Source: DATAUD01 sp036501665
Lineage (GTDB): Bacteria; Verrucomicrobiota; Verrucomicrobiia; Limisphaerales; Palsa-1400
Assembly: GCA_036501665.1 (NCBI GenBank)
Contig: DASXZW010000122.1
Span: 21,633 to 85,632, forward strand
Direction: 5' to 3'
Length of the DNA: 64,000 nt
Each line of letters opens with the position of its first letter. Position 1 is the first letter of the stretch. Shown in pieces: positions 25,660 to 33,983 of the stretch. The notes beneath the pieces were generated by a model, which saw only the letters and a program-made list of their open reading frames with translations, ran no database searches and had not been told where the DNA came from. Both the position numbers and the translations under genes were made by a program.

Positions 25660-26771
25660 AGCCGCAGACCGTAATGGTTGTCGCGGGTGATCCCAGCGGT
25701 GACGCCCTCGCGGCAGGCTTGGTTCGCGAATTATCGGCGGCGTTGGATTCCGTGCGCTTCATCGGGGCGGGCGGCCCGAAAATGGCGCAAGCGGGAGTGC
25801 AGTGTGTGTTCGACTTGACAGCGGACGCCGTCATCGGACTTAGCGATGCAATACGGAAACTGGCGCTTTTTCGGCAGCGAATGCGCCAATTGGTCCGGCT
25901 GGCCGAGGAAGAAAAACCGGAGTTGATCGTCCTTGTCGATTTTAGCGGGTTCAACCGCCGTCTGGCCCACGCGATCAGGGCGAGTTGCGGTCGCGTTCCG
26001 AAGATCGTGCAATACGTCTCGCCGCAAGTCTGGGCATCGCGTCCAAGTCGTGCCGAAAAAATGGCGGAGGATTTTGATTTGCTGCTTTGCCTTTTTCCGT
26101 TCGAGAAAGAATGGTACGCGCGTCGCACCCCAAATTTTCGCGTTGAATGGGTCGGCCATCCAATCTTTGATCGCCCGTTAGCAAGCAAACGGATGGAAGC
26201 CAAGGCGCCGACCGTTCTGCTTCTGCCTGGCAGCCGTCAAGGGGAATTGAAACGGCATTTGCCAGTCGTTGTGGAAGCAGCGGAAATCATCCAGGCAAAA
26301 CATCCGTCGCGATTTGTCATGGTTGTTCCCAATGAGCAAATGGCCGCGACGGCAAGGATTGCTGCCGGAACCAAAACTGTAAAGATTGAGATTCAAGTTG
26401 GCGGGCTTGATTCCGCTCTGGCCCCTGCCACGATTTCCATTGCCAAGACAGGGACAACCACGTTGGAATGCGCATGGGCTGGCGTTCCGACTGTGGCGTT
26501 TTACAAAACTTCAGCGCTTACGTACGCGATTGGAAGGCAGATCGTCAGTGTCAAATATCTCGCGATGCCGAACATTCTCGCTGATCGCGAGTTGTTTCCC
26601 GAATTGATCCAAAATCAGGCCACCCCGATCAGGATTGCGGAGGCCGCACTCGCTTTGCTCGAAAACCCTGCGCGCAGAGCCGAGATCGAATCTGATCTGA
26701 CTAAAGTCATTGCAATCCTCGGTGGCCCCGGAGCAACCAAACGCGCAGCGTCAGCGATATTAACCTTATGA
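25656..26771 (+). CDS. lpxB: Lipid A disaccharide synthase
   Basis: A 371-residue GT19 glycosyltransferase that joins a UDP-activated diacylated glucosamine to lipid X (2,3-diacyl-glucosamine-1-phosphate) in lipid A assembly on the cytoplasmic membrane face. The start 'VMVVAGDPSGDALAAGLV' is the family E/D-P/A-S-G-D motif. 'FIGAGGPKMAQAGV', 'LIVLVDFSGFNRRLA', 'YVSPQVWASRPSRAEKM', 'GHPIFDR', 'LLLPGSRQGELKRHLP' and 'KTGTTTLECAWAGVPTVAFYK' follow in order. It overlaps the upstream small membrane protein gene. It implies a lipopolysaccharide-bearing outer membrane. Confidence 0.96.
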   Translation: MKPQTVMVVAGDPSGDALAAGLVRELSAALDSVRFIGAGGPKMAQAGVQCVFDLTADAVIGLSDAIRKLALFRQRMRQLVRLAEEEKPELIVLVDFSGFNRRLAHAIRASCGRVPKIVQYVSPQVWASRPSRAEKMAEDFDLLLCLFPFEKEWYARRTPNFRVEWVGHPIFDRPLASKRMEAKAPTVLLLPGSRQGELKRHLPVVVEAAEIIQAKHPSRFVMVVPNEQMAATARIAAGTKTVKIEIQVGGLDSALAPATISIAKTGTTTLECAWAGVPTVAFYKTSALTYAIGRQIVSVKYLAMPNILADRELFPELIQNQATPIRIAEAALALLENPARRAEIESDLTKVIAILGGPGATKRAASAILTL

Positions 26772-26839
26772 CTTGGACCTTAAGCCGGTCCCGAAACTCG
26801 CCTCGCTGTCTCGACGCTATTTATTATATAGGAATGTCA

Positions 26840-26870
26840 GTGGCGGCGGCGCAGAACCGCCCCACCTTTT
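26840..26870 (+). terminator. Possible terminator of the lpxB transcript
   Basis: A GC-rich imperfect hairpin (GTGGCGG pairing with CCGCCCCAC around a loop at about 26847-26855) is followed by CTTTTAAT. It lies between convergent genes and overlaps the stop of the AsmA-like gene. The stem has a bulge, so this is tentative. Confidence 0.35.
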
Positions 26871-27630
26871 AATGTTTAAAGAGGTTTTTGACGCTGTCCA
26901 CGGCTTTTCGGGCTGCGCCTTTGACGTTTCCTACTTGATCGAGGCCGAGGTTGGCGGCGTTTTTGACGAGTTCCACGGACGCTTTGTCAAGAATTGCGTG
27001 CAACACCCGCTGGGAGACTTCAACTCCGGTGATTCCTTCCGGGCCGGTTCCGAGATCGGTCAGATGAATGTCGGGGATGGAGAGGGTAATCGTCTTGCCG
27101 CCGGAGAGCTTTGAATTGAATTCAAGTTTCGCGCCGGTCAACAGCAGATCGTTGACCTGGAGTTTTCTTTCGGGTTTGGCGGGGCTGGCAGGAGGAGCCT
27201 TGGTGTCTGGTGCGGTGGAAGAACTGCCAATGTAGTCATTTAGATTTTTTTCGAGCTTGGTGAGGTTGTTATCCTTTAAACCGCCTTCGAGTGTGATTAT
27301 CGGGTCTTTGATGGCGATGGTATCGACGACCAGTTTTGGAGCGAAGATTGTGCGCGGCTGGACTCCGACGCTGACGTCGTCAACGGTGATTGCGGAGGGC
27401 AAGGTGTAACCGTCCGGGTTTCCGATGAAGATTCCCATGAGTTCGAGGCGGCCGGAGAAAATTCCTGCTCCAGCGGCTTTGAGGGTCACTTTGGCCTGGG
27501 TCGCTTTCGGGCCGACGGTTTCGACGCCGCGTTTGATTATGGTGTCGATTGAGAACGCAACTGCGACGATGCCGATCAGAAAAATCAGGACCAGCGCGAA
27601 GATAATTCGGAGAATCCATTTGCGTTTCAT
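26869..27630 (-). CDS. AsmA-like envelope protein of unknown function
   Basis: A 253-residue protein with a single N-terminal membrane anchor ('WILRIIFALVLIFLIGIVAVAF', about 5-26). A periplasmic beta-rich region follows, resembling AsmA/DUF748-type repeats: 'SGRLELMGIFIGNPDGY', 'VDDVSVGVQPRTIFAPKLVVDTIAIKDP', 'KLQVNDLLLTGAKLEFNSKLSGG'. A Pro/Ala/Ser/Thr-rich linker is at about 138-155. The C-terminus is an amphipathic helix. AsmA-like proteins span the periplasm and are linked to lipid transport to the outer membrane; this one is much shorter than AsmA. The family assignment is moderate. Confidence 0.65.
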   Translation of the reverse strand: MKRKWILRIIFALVLIFLIGIVAVAFSIDTIIKRGVETVGPKATQAKVTLKAAGAGIFSGRLELMGIFIGNPDGYTLPSAITVDDVSVGVQPRTIFAPKLVVDTIAIKDPIITLEGGLKDNNLTKLEKNLNDYIGSSSTAPDTKAPPASPAKPERKLQVNDLLLTGAKLEFNSKLSGGKTITLSIPDIHLTDLGTGPEGITGVEVSQRVLHAILDKASVELVKNAANLGLDQVGNVKGAARKAVDSVKNLFKH

Positions 27631-27782
27631 AATCCTGCAAGCGTAATCGCCTTAAGACGAGAGCGCCAATTATATCAGACGGGATAGGAAGTTGCGCAAG
27701 GCCACCCCGATCCCACTCCGTTGACGCCTCGGGTGGGCGTTCCTAACCGGAAATTTGGTGCGGGTCTTTTAGTTACACGCTA

Positions 27783-27841
27783 ACTGCTGAGACGGCAAAA
27801 GGCAGGAGGGAGTTAACAGGGGTTTTCCCTGTGGCAGCAGT
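27783..27841 (+). other. Predicted nested stem-loop upstream of a lipoprotein gene
   Basis: A 7-bp stem ACTGCTG/CAGCAGT (27783-27789 with 27835-27841) encloses a polypurine stretch and an inner hairpin ACAGGG-gtttt-CCCTGT (27816-27832). It lies 25 bp upstream of the lipoprotein start at 27866. The rest of this 235 bp gap shows nothing obvious. Whether it is an RNA leader structure or chance is unknown. Confidence 0.3.
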
Positions 27842-27865
27842 GATGCGCGGGATTACATTTATTGT

Positions 27866-28369
27866 ATGAAAAAGCCTTGGATTATAGCGATGGCGGCAGT
27901 CGCCGGGATGTTGTCCGGGTGCGCGACCTCAACGGTTTTGCGCGTGCCTGTAGGACCTGATCCGGCATCCGCTTCGGTTGGCGGCGTTGATGGAACTTTG
28001 AAAGTGTTCTCCGCGAAGGAACAAGAGGACAATGTCGGGTTTGAAAATCCGTATAATCAGCGGACTGATTATTATGTCTATGATTCAAACGGAAAAGAGG
28101 CCCAACATGTTACGGACAATAACAAGGGGCACTTTGAAGCGATCCCGCGTGGAATCGAATTGCCACCGGGACGCTACAGTGTGAAGGCGCTTGCGGCGGT
28201 GGGACTGGGCGAGTGGGTCACGGTCCCGGTTGTAATTGAGTCTGGACGGACGACGGAAGTGCATTTGAACGGGTCGTGGCGGCCTCCATCGGACACGCCG
28301 CAACGGGAAATTGTGCAGTCGCCAGGTGGATTTCCGATGGGTTGGCGGGCGCCGGGCGGTTCCTTATAG
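27866..28369 (+). CDS. Putative lipoprotein of unknown function
   Basis: A 167-residue protein with a lipoprotein signal: 'MKKPWIIAMAAVAGMLSGCATS', with lipobox LSGC and Cys19. The mature part contains a beta-sandwich-like region ('LKVFSAKEQEDNVGFENPYNQRTDYYVYDSNG', 'IELPPGRYSVKALAAVGLGEWVTVPVVIESGRTTEVHLNGSW'), as in carboxypeptidase-regulatory-like domains, and a Pro/Gly-rich tail. The second residue after Cys is Thr, so outer-membrane sorting is plausible. The downstream methyltransferase gene starts 50 bp later. Confidence 0.75.
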   Translation: MKKPWIIAMAAVAGMLSGCATSTVLRVPVGPDPASASVGGVDGTLKVFSAKEQEDNVGFENPYNQRTDYYVYDSNGKEAQHVTDNNKGHFEAIPRGIELPPGRYSVKALAAVGLGEWVTVPVVIESGRTTEVHLNGSWRPPSDTPQREIVQSPGGFPMGWRAPGGSL

Positions 28370-28419
28370 CTCGCCGAAGCGGGCTTGCGGAGCGGGGAAC
28401 AAGGTGGAAATATTGGGCC

Positions 28420-28908
28420 ATGAACCCACGGAATGGCGGCGGCAATCCAATTCGTCTTTTGCTGCATGTGCCAGTGCCGTGGGTTTATGTGCTTTCGTAC
28501 TTTATTGGTGTAGGCATTGAAAGGGTGTGGCCTTCCAGAAATTTTCTTGCAATTGTGCTGAGCATCGGCGCGGTCAGTGGGTTTGTATTTGCGATGGGCG
28601 TTGGTATCGCAGGTTGGGGGTGGTTGATCTTTCGGATGAGAAGAACGACGACGGTTCCAGGCAGAGAATCCTCCACACTGGTGACGTGGGGACCCTATCG
28701 ATTCACGCGAAATCCGATGTACGTGGGACTGGCGCTTGCGTATCTTGGTGAAGCGGGAATGTGGAGACAGGCATGGCCGATTGCCGTTCTACCTTTCACA
28801 TTGGCTTACGTGAACTGCTTCGTCATTCCGCTTGAAGAAGCGCGATTGCACGAGGTGTTTGGAGAGGGTTATGAGCAATACCGCGAGCGAGTGCGGCGCT
28901 GGATTTAG
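28420..28908 (+). CDS. Isoprenylcysteine carboxyl methyltransferase-like membrane protein
   Basis: A 162-residue multi-pass protein of the ICMT/PEMT methyltransferase superfamily. The C-terminal half has the family pattern 'TLVTWGPYRFTRNPMYVGLALAYLGEA' and 'FVIPLEEARLHEVFGEGYEQYRERVRRWI', where the Glu-Glu and final Tyr/Arg contact the methyl donor. Four hydrophobic segments are visible. Bacterial members methylate unknown substrates. The ATG at 28420 has AAGGTGG about 12 bp upstream; the longer frame to 28276 overlaps the lipoprotein gene and is not conserved. Confidence 0.85.
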   Translation: MNPRNGGGNPIRLLLHVPVPWVYVLSYFIGVGIERVWPSRNFLAIVLSIGAVSGFVFAMGVGIAGWGWLIFRMRRTTTVPGRESSTLVTWGPYRFTRNPMYVGLALAYLGEAGMWRQAWPIAVLPFTLAYVNCFVIPLEEARLHEVFGEGYEQYRERVRRWI

Positions 28909-28918
28909 GTTGGGTGGT

Positions 28919-31900
28919 TCAAAGTCTGTGGGCGTCTGAATTCTCCTTTGTCTCCGCCGCGTTGATTTCCTCCCAGGAAGGCGCGCGCCATATAAACAAG
29001 CCCCCGGTGTCGTTCATCCAGCCGATGGAGTTGCCATCCGGCGAGAACGCCGCACCCGGGTTACCGTTGCCTTCACATTCCAAGGTGAGGACATTTTGCC
29101 AGCTTTCCGGATCATACAATTTCAGGGCTTCTTTGCCGAGGCTTGAAACAGCTAATCTTTTACCATCTGGCGAAAAGGTGGACATGTTTGCTCCGTTAAG
29201 AAGACCACCCAGTGTTGTCACCGGTTTCCAGGTGAACGCATTCCAAACGCAGGTATATCCCAGCAGGCTGGAAACTGTGAATAGCTTTCCATCAGGAGAG
29301 AAATTGGCCCAACTCGGCTCAGGAATGACAATGTCAAGTTTCTCATTACTCCTACTCGTCAGGTTCCTAAAGTTGGCTTCTCCCTCATAGCCTAAAGCGA
29401 CACATTCTTGCTCGCCCGGTCGTAAACCAAATGCTTGAAAAGACGCCGGCGCCGGCCACGACTGTATTTCCATTCCAGTCGCGACGGCTACTTCATGTAA
29501 AACATTGTCAGCGAATGAAAAAGTTATCAATTTCCTGCCGTCATCAAGAAAACTTATTGGCGCGATCTTACCTGTCAGTTCCTTCCTCACAGCCGACATT
29601 TCCCCATGTAAGACATCCCATACCCTCAGACCGTTGGTTGTAAGCGCCGCGAAAAGGCGTCCATCCGGCGAAAATGCCGGGTTGGAAATGTCCACGCCTG
29701 TTTCTATCAAAGTCTCATGCTGTTGAAAATCGGCGCCGCTCCAACGCGAGACACGATTCTCTTTGTTCGCAACAAGAACCGAGCGACTGTCGGATGTGAA
29801 GAGCCAACAAGTGGCTTTATCCGCCAGTGCAATTCGAGGCTGCGTCAAATGCAAGCCCGATGCGGTGTCCCAGAGGCAAACAGTGCCGTCCTTCGCGCCA
29901 CTGACCAGCGTTTTGTCATCTGGAAGCAACGCCAGACGCCAAACCTCTTGACGATTTCCATGCAGAACATCCAGGCATTTTCGACTTTCCACATCCCAGA
30001 TGCGAATTGTTTGATCAGCGCTGCTCGAAGCGAGTTTTTTTCCATCCGGCCAAAACACCAGTGAACTGATCCATGATCCGTGGCCTTGCAGTCGCCCGAT
30101 TTCTTTTCCGGTGCCGACATCCCATAGACGAATGTCTGATTCAGCAAAACCGGCGCCAGAAGCAAGAATCTTCTCATCGGGGGAAAATGCCAGGGCTGTA
30201 ACGTAGGCTTTGGCTGCCGCCGCGGCCCAAAGTTCCTTCCCATTCTGGAGATCAATGACGTGCATTTGCCCTCCTTCAGATTCATAGGCGGCCATCTTTA
30301 AATCACTGGTGACTGAAAATCCGGTTCCGACATCCTGAGTCCCATTTTTTCTGGAATAACTGGCAAGTTTGGCGCAATCGGGAATACGCCAAAGAGTTGT
30401 TTCGCCGTTGCGCTCGGATGGTGTTGTAGTGACCAGGGTTTTACCGTCTCGAGAAAACGACAATGCCACGCACTTTGCCTCGAGGGGCACTTCAGCAATC
30501 ATCTTTTGCGTCGTCAGGCTCCAGAGGTGCAAGGTGCTTTTCCAATTCCCAGACACTGAATCAGCGAGACCTGTAAACGCCAGCACTGGTTCAACAGGTG
30601 AAAAGGCGGCTCGGACAGAGATTTCATTTTCCTGCAGTCGAGTCAACTCCTTGCGGGTTCGCAAATCCCAAATGGAGATTCCGCCTTTGTGATAAAGGCT
30701 TACCGCAAGGCAGACGCCATCAGACGAGGTCGAAAGCGAATTGATTTCGCCGGATTCCTTGCAAAGAGTGAACAAGGCATCGCCATGAGTTTGCTGCCAG
30801 AGGTAACGCCACTCCCAGCCGCGCAAGTCGCGCTGGCCAGGCTGCGGCCGCTGACGGTTGAGCAGGTCGAGCGTTTGACCAAGATTATTTCCCGCCAATG
30901 CCTGGGCAGCGACATTCATGTCAGAGGCGTAGGCGCGCTGGCGGGCGGCGAGTTCCTGTGCCTGGGCGTGTTCGCGCAGTTTGGCTTCGTTGGCCTGGGC
31001 CTCTTTTGCCTTCTGTTCGTTGGCTTCGGCCTCGTGACGTGCTGACAAAGCTTCTTCTTTGGCGCGGGTCGCGCGCACGGATTGCACTGTCGTTGCGATG
31101 ATCCCGAGCAGCAAAGCGGTGGCTACAGAAGCGAAGGCGGCGAATGCCAGCTTGTTGCGGCGGACGAGCTTTTGAAAGCGGTACGCCGAACTTGGCGGCC
31201 GGGCTACGACGGTTTCATTGTCGAGATAGCGCTTTAGGTCCATTGCCACGCCGTTGGCTGTTTCGTAACGGCGGGTGCGGTCTTTTTCGAGGCACTTCAT
31301 TACGATCCAGTCCAGGTCACCTCGGAGAAGATTCGCCAGTTTGGAGGTTTCAATGGAACGGTGTTTGGCGGTGGCTGTTAATTCCTCGCCTCTGAGCGTG
31401 CCTAGTTTGGTGCTGGGGCGCACTGGTTCCTTTTCGCGAATGGTCTTGCGCATCGCGTCGATGCCTGATGCGGCAAGCTCTGTCGCGTCAAAAGGGGTGG
31501 AGCCTACCAGAAGTTCGTAGAGCAAGACGCCGAGGCTGTAAATATCGCTGCGTGTATCGATATCGAGTCCGCTCATTTCGGCCTGCTCGGGACTCATGTA
31601 GGCGGGTGTGCCGATGAATTGGTGGAGCTGGGTGTAAACCGTAGAGTCAGTCAAACGGCCTTCCGTGGCTTTGGCGATTCCGAAATCGATCACCTTTGGC
31701 ACCGGGACGCCGTCGTGCAATGTCACCAGGATATTGGAAGGTTTGATGTCGCGATGGATGATGCCTTTTTGGTGGGCGTGCTGGATCGCCTGGCAGACCT
31801 TGATGAACAAATCGAGGCGCTCTTTGGTGGCGAGGTTGTTCTGGTCGCAGTAATCGGTGATCCGAATGCCGCGGACGAGTTCCATGACGAAGAACGGCCG

Positions 31901-32368
31901 CCCGACATCGGTTGTTCCGGCGTCGAGGACCTTGGCGATGTTCGGATGGTCCATCATCGCCAGCGCCTGGCGTTCGGCTTCAAACCGCGCGACCACCGCT
32001 TTGGTATCCATGCCTAGCTTGATCACCTTGAGGGCGACTCGCCGCCGGACGGGAACGGATTGCTCGGCCACATAGACGACTCCGCAGCCGCCTTCGCCGA
32101 CTTTTTCCAGCAATTTGTAGCGGCCAAGGGTCTGGCCTATGGCTTCGTCGGGGGCATCCTCGAAATCGATTTTGAGGGTTTTGATGGGTTTGGCCTCCGG
32201 CGACGGCGACGAATCGGGATTGTCATGAGTTGCGAGCCGGGCTTCGAGACGGGAACGCAATGAAGCATCGCCGTCGCACGCGGCGTCCAGAAATGCACCG
32301 CGTTTGGATGCGGGCAATTCGGCTGCTGCGCGAAACAAAGCTTCGTCCGGCGTTTGGGGCGTTGACAT
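28919..32368 (-). CDS. Membrane-anchored Ser/Thr protein kinase with WD40 repeats
   Basis: A 1149-residue eukaryotic-type (Hanks) kinase. The kinase domain runs from about 82 to 360: glycine loop GEGGCGVVY, Lys114 in VALK, HRDIKPSN with catalytic Asp207, and Asp228 of DFG. The 'GTPAYMSPEQA' activation segment and 'DTRSDIYSLGVLLYELL' follow. A membrane helix (about 405-430) and a charged coiled coil rich in Ala/Glu/Lys (about 430-475) lead to a C-terminal beta-propeller region with many WD40-like units ('LAFSPDEKILASG', 'IRLWDVGTGKEIGRLQGH', 'TIRIWDVESRKCLDVL'). This kinase-WD40 plan is common in Planctomycetes and Verrucomicrobia. The target is unknown; no cognate phosphatase is nearby. Confidence 0.94.
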   Translation of the reverse strand: MSTPQTPDEALFRAAAELPASKRGAFLDAACDGDASLRSRLEARLATHDNPDSSPSPEAKPIKTLKIDFEDAPDEAIGQTLGRYKLLEKVGEGGCGVVYVAEQSVPVRRRVALKVIKLGMDTKAVVARFEAERQALAMMDHPNIAKVLDAGTTDVGRPFFVMELVRGIRITDYCDQNNLATKERLDLFIKVCQAIQHAHQKGIIHRDIKPSNILVTLHDGVPVPKVIDFGIAKATEGRLTDSTVYTQLHQFIGTPAYMSPEQAEMSGLDIDTRSDIYSLGVLLYELLVGSTPFDATELAASGIDAMRKTIREKEPVRPSTKLGTLRGEELTATAKHRSIETSKLANLLRGDLDWIVMKCLEKDRTRRYETANGVAMDLKRYLDNETVVARPPSSAYRFQKLVRRNKLAFAAFASVATALLLGIIATTVQSVRATRAKEEALSARHEAEANEQKAKEAQANEAKLREHAQAQELAARQRAYASDMNVAAQALAGNNLGQTLDLLNRQRPQPGQRDLRGWEWRYLWQQTHGDALFTLCKESGEINSLSTSSDGVCLAVSLYHKGGISIWDLRTRKELTRLQENEISVRAAFSPVEPVLAFTGLADSVSGNWKSTLHLWSLTTQKMIAEVPLEAKCVALSFSRDGKTLVTTTPSERNGETTLWRIPDCAKLASYSRKNGTQDVGTGFSVTSDLKMAAYESEGGQMHVIDLQNGKELWAAAAAKAYVTALAFSPDEKILASGAGFAESDIRLWDVGTGKEIGRLQGHGSWISSLVFWPDGKKLASSSADQTIRIWDVESRKCLDVLHGNRQEVWRLALLPDDKTLVSGAKDGTVCLWDTASGLHLTQPRIALADKATCWLFTSDSRSVLVANKENRVSRWSGADFQQHETLIETGVDISNPAFSPDGRLFAALTTNGLRVWDVLHGEMSAVRKELTGKIAPISFLDDGRKLITFSFADNVLHEVAVATGMEIQSWPAPASFQAFGLRPGEQECVALGYEGEANFRNLTSRSNEKLDIVIPEPSWANFSPDGKLFTVSSLLGYTCVWNAFTWKPVTTLGGLLNGANMSTFSPDGKRLAVSSLGKEALKLYDPESWQNVLTLECEGNGNPGAAFSPDGNSIGWMNDTGGLFIWRAPSWEEINAAETKENSDAHRL

Positions 32369-32435
32369 CGCGGATTGGGTTTTGTCCGGGCGACGTTACA
32401 GACGCGTTTGAAGCATTGAAAGTACGAATAAGATG

Positions 32436-33983
32436 CTAGCGCAAGCGGCCTAGTTGGAAGTCGAGGGCGGAGTGTTGGATTTGGAAATCGTAGCGGGCTG
32501 TGGCTTCTGCGATTTGGGCGGAGGTTTTGTTTAGTTCGGCCTGGCTTAATTCAATGATTGAGCTGATGCCGGAGTGGAATCGGGCCTGCGCGAGGACGAG
32601 GGCGTCGCTGGCGTTTTGCAATAGTTGACGCGTGAGGGCGAGGCGGTCGAAGGCGTATTCGAGGTTGAGTTTGGTGATTTGCACGTCGCGAATAATATTG
32701 TTTTCTTCGTCGCGCAACATTTCGTCAGCGGCTTTAGCCTGGAGCTCGGCTTCACGGCGTCGGGCGGTGTAAAGGCCCCCGGTGTAGATGGGAATGTTTA
32801 GGTTGACGCCGGCTGCAGCGTAGTCGGATGGCAAATGGGAATTGCCCGTCGGGATGTCGCCCGCGGTGCCGATGGCGTTCACGGTCGGATAAATAAGCTT
32901 TGCTTGAGCTCGGGCAAATTCTTTCGCGGAATCGCGCTGGTATCGCAAGCGCGCCAAATCTGGGCGTTGCTCCAGCGCTGTCAATATCAAGGCTGAAACG
33001 TCATTCGTGATGTTGAGCGGCATCGGTTCATCGACGAGAGTGAAGTGGTCGGGTTGGCGTTCGGCGAGGAGGGTTGAAAGCACAGCGTAACTCGCTTTGA
33101 GGTCGTTTGTCGCTTTGGCGGCGAGGATTGCGGCTTGATCCAAATCGACGCTGGCGAAACTGACGTCTAGTTCGGATTTTAGTTTGTTGGTGGCCAGGGT
33201 TTGGATTTGTTGGAGGATTAATTGGCGATTGGTCACAGTTTCGTTGGCTACTTCCAACACGGTCTGAGCAGCGAGGGTGGAGAAATAGGCGTTTTGAACT
33301 TCCAGGAGAATCTGTTCGCGGGTGGCTTCGAGATTCATTTCTTCGGCGCGGGTCCGAAGTTTTGCGCTTTGGGTCAAGTCCCAGGTTCGACCGAAATCGG
33401 TGATGAGCTGGGTAATGGTCGCGCCTTCCGATTCTCTGTCGTATATAAGGGGATTGTTCAATGCGCCCGCGCCGATGCGGGTGTTGTTGGGGTCGGTTGT
33501 GCCGACGGCGGTTCCGCTGGCGTAAATATTCGGGAGGAACGCGGATTGAACTTCCTTTGTGGCTTGTCGCGACGCCAAGGCGGTGAGGTTGGCGACGGAG
33601 ATTCTCGGGTGTTGGGCGATGGCGATTTGCTCGGCTTCCTGGAGGGTTAGCAGGCGACCGGGGCCGGCGGCATGGGCGCGAGTTGTCAAACAAAATAAAA
33701 ATAGAAGGAACAAGGCGCAACCATGTAGATAAGAGCGGTAGCGTCCTGGGAGTATCTGAGTCGTTTTCAATGATTGGTGGGGAATCGGTAAGTCGCCAAG
33801 TTCAGCCGTCCCTTCGGGACTCGACAAGCATTTGCATGTAACCCGGCGCTGAAGCGACCGGGCTATTTTCGATTCGTCCCTTCGGGACTCCCGCAAAGTC
33901 CTTTGGCGAGACGCCGAAAACGGCGGTCGGGATGACCGCGCTACCCAACGCAACTGCATTGTTTTGGTTAAAACGGTTTTCAT
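32436..33983 (-). CDS. TolC-family outer membrane efflux protein with an aberrant N-terminal extension
   Basis: Outer membrane channel of an RND system. The mature part ('LLTLQEAEQIAIAQHPRI', then repeated coiled-coil segments 'EEMNLEATREQILLEVQNAYFSTLAAQTVLEVANETV' and 'ELSQAELNKTSAQIAEATARYDFQ') is a normal TolC/OEP fold. The signal peptide ('CALFLLFLFCLTTRAHAA') begins only near residue 88. The ATG at 33983 overlaps the pump stop (ATGA), so coupling favours that start. The residues between are Arg/Ser-rich and encoded by a hairpin-rich repeat cluster (33808-33947). A TTG at 33713 would give a conventional precursor of 425 residues. Either the repeats inserted in frame or translation starts downstream. 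Function of the mature protein is secure; the start is not. Confidence 0.85.
   Translation of the reverse strand: MKTVLTKTMQLRWVARSSRPPFSASRQRTLRESRRDESKIARSLQRRVTCKCLSSPEGTAELGDLPIPHQSLKTTQILPGRYRSYLHGCALFLLFLFCLTTRAHAAGPGRLLTLQEAEQIAIAQHPRISVANLTALASRQATKEVQSAFLPNIYASGTAVGTTDPNNTRIGAGALNNPLIYDRESEGATITQLITDFGRTWDLTQSAKLRTRAEEMNLEATREQILLEVQNAYFSTLAAQTVLEVANETVTNRQLILQQIQTLATNKLKSELDVSFASVDLDQAAILAAKATNDLKASYAVLSTLLAERQPDHFTLVDEPMPLNITNDVSALILTALEQRPDLARLRYQRDSAKEFARAQAKLIYPTVNAIGTAGDIPTGNSHLPSDYAAAGVNLNIPIYTGGLYTARRREAELQAKAADEMLRDEENNIIRDVQITKLNLEYAFDRLALTRQLLQNASDALVLAQARFHSGISSIIELSQAELNKTSAQIAEATARYDFQIQHSALDFQLGRLR
33808..33888. repeat. Hairpin cluster: two GTCCCTTCGGGAC palindromes flanking an ACCCGG/CCGGGCT hairpin
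   Basis: The 13-nt palindrome GTCCCTTCGGGAC occurs at 33808-33820 and again at 33876-33888. Between them ACCCGG (from 33841) can pair with CCGGGCT (to about 33864). This is typical of REP-like dispersed hairpins and lies inside the extended reading frame of the tolC-like gene. Confidence 0.7.
33902..33947. repeat. Dispersed repeat, copy A
   Basis: A 43-nt core from 33905 to 33947 (GGCGAGACGCC, then CGGCGGTCGGGATGACCGCG) matches 63732-63774 at 40 of 43 positions. It contains its own short hairpins (GCGGTC/GACCGC type). It adjoins the hairpin cluster 33808-33888. Confidence 0.8.
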
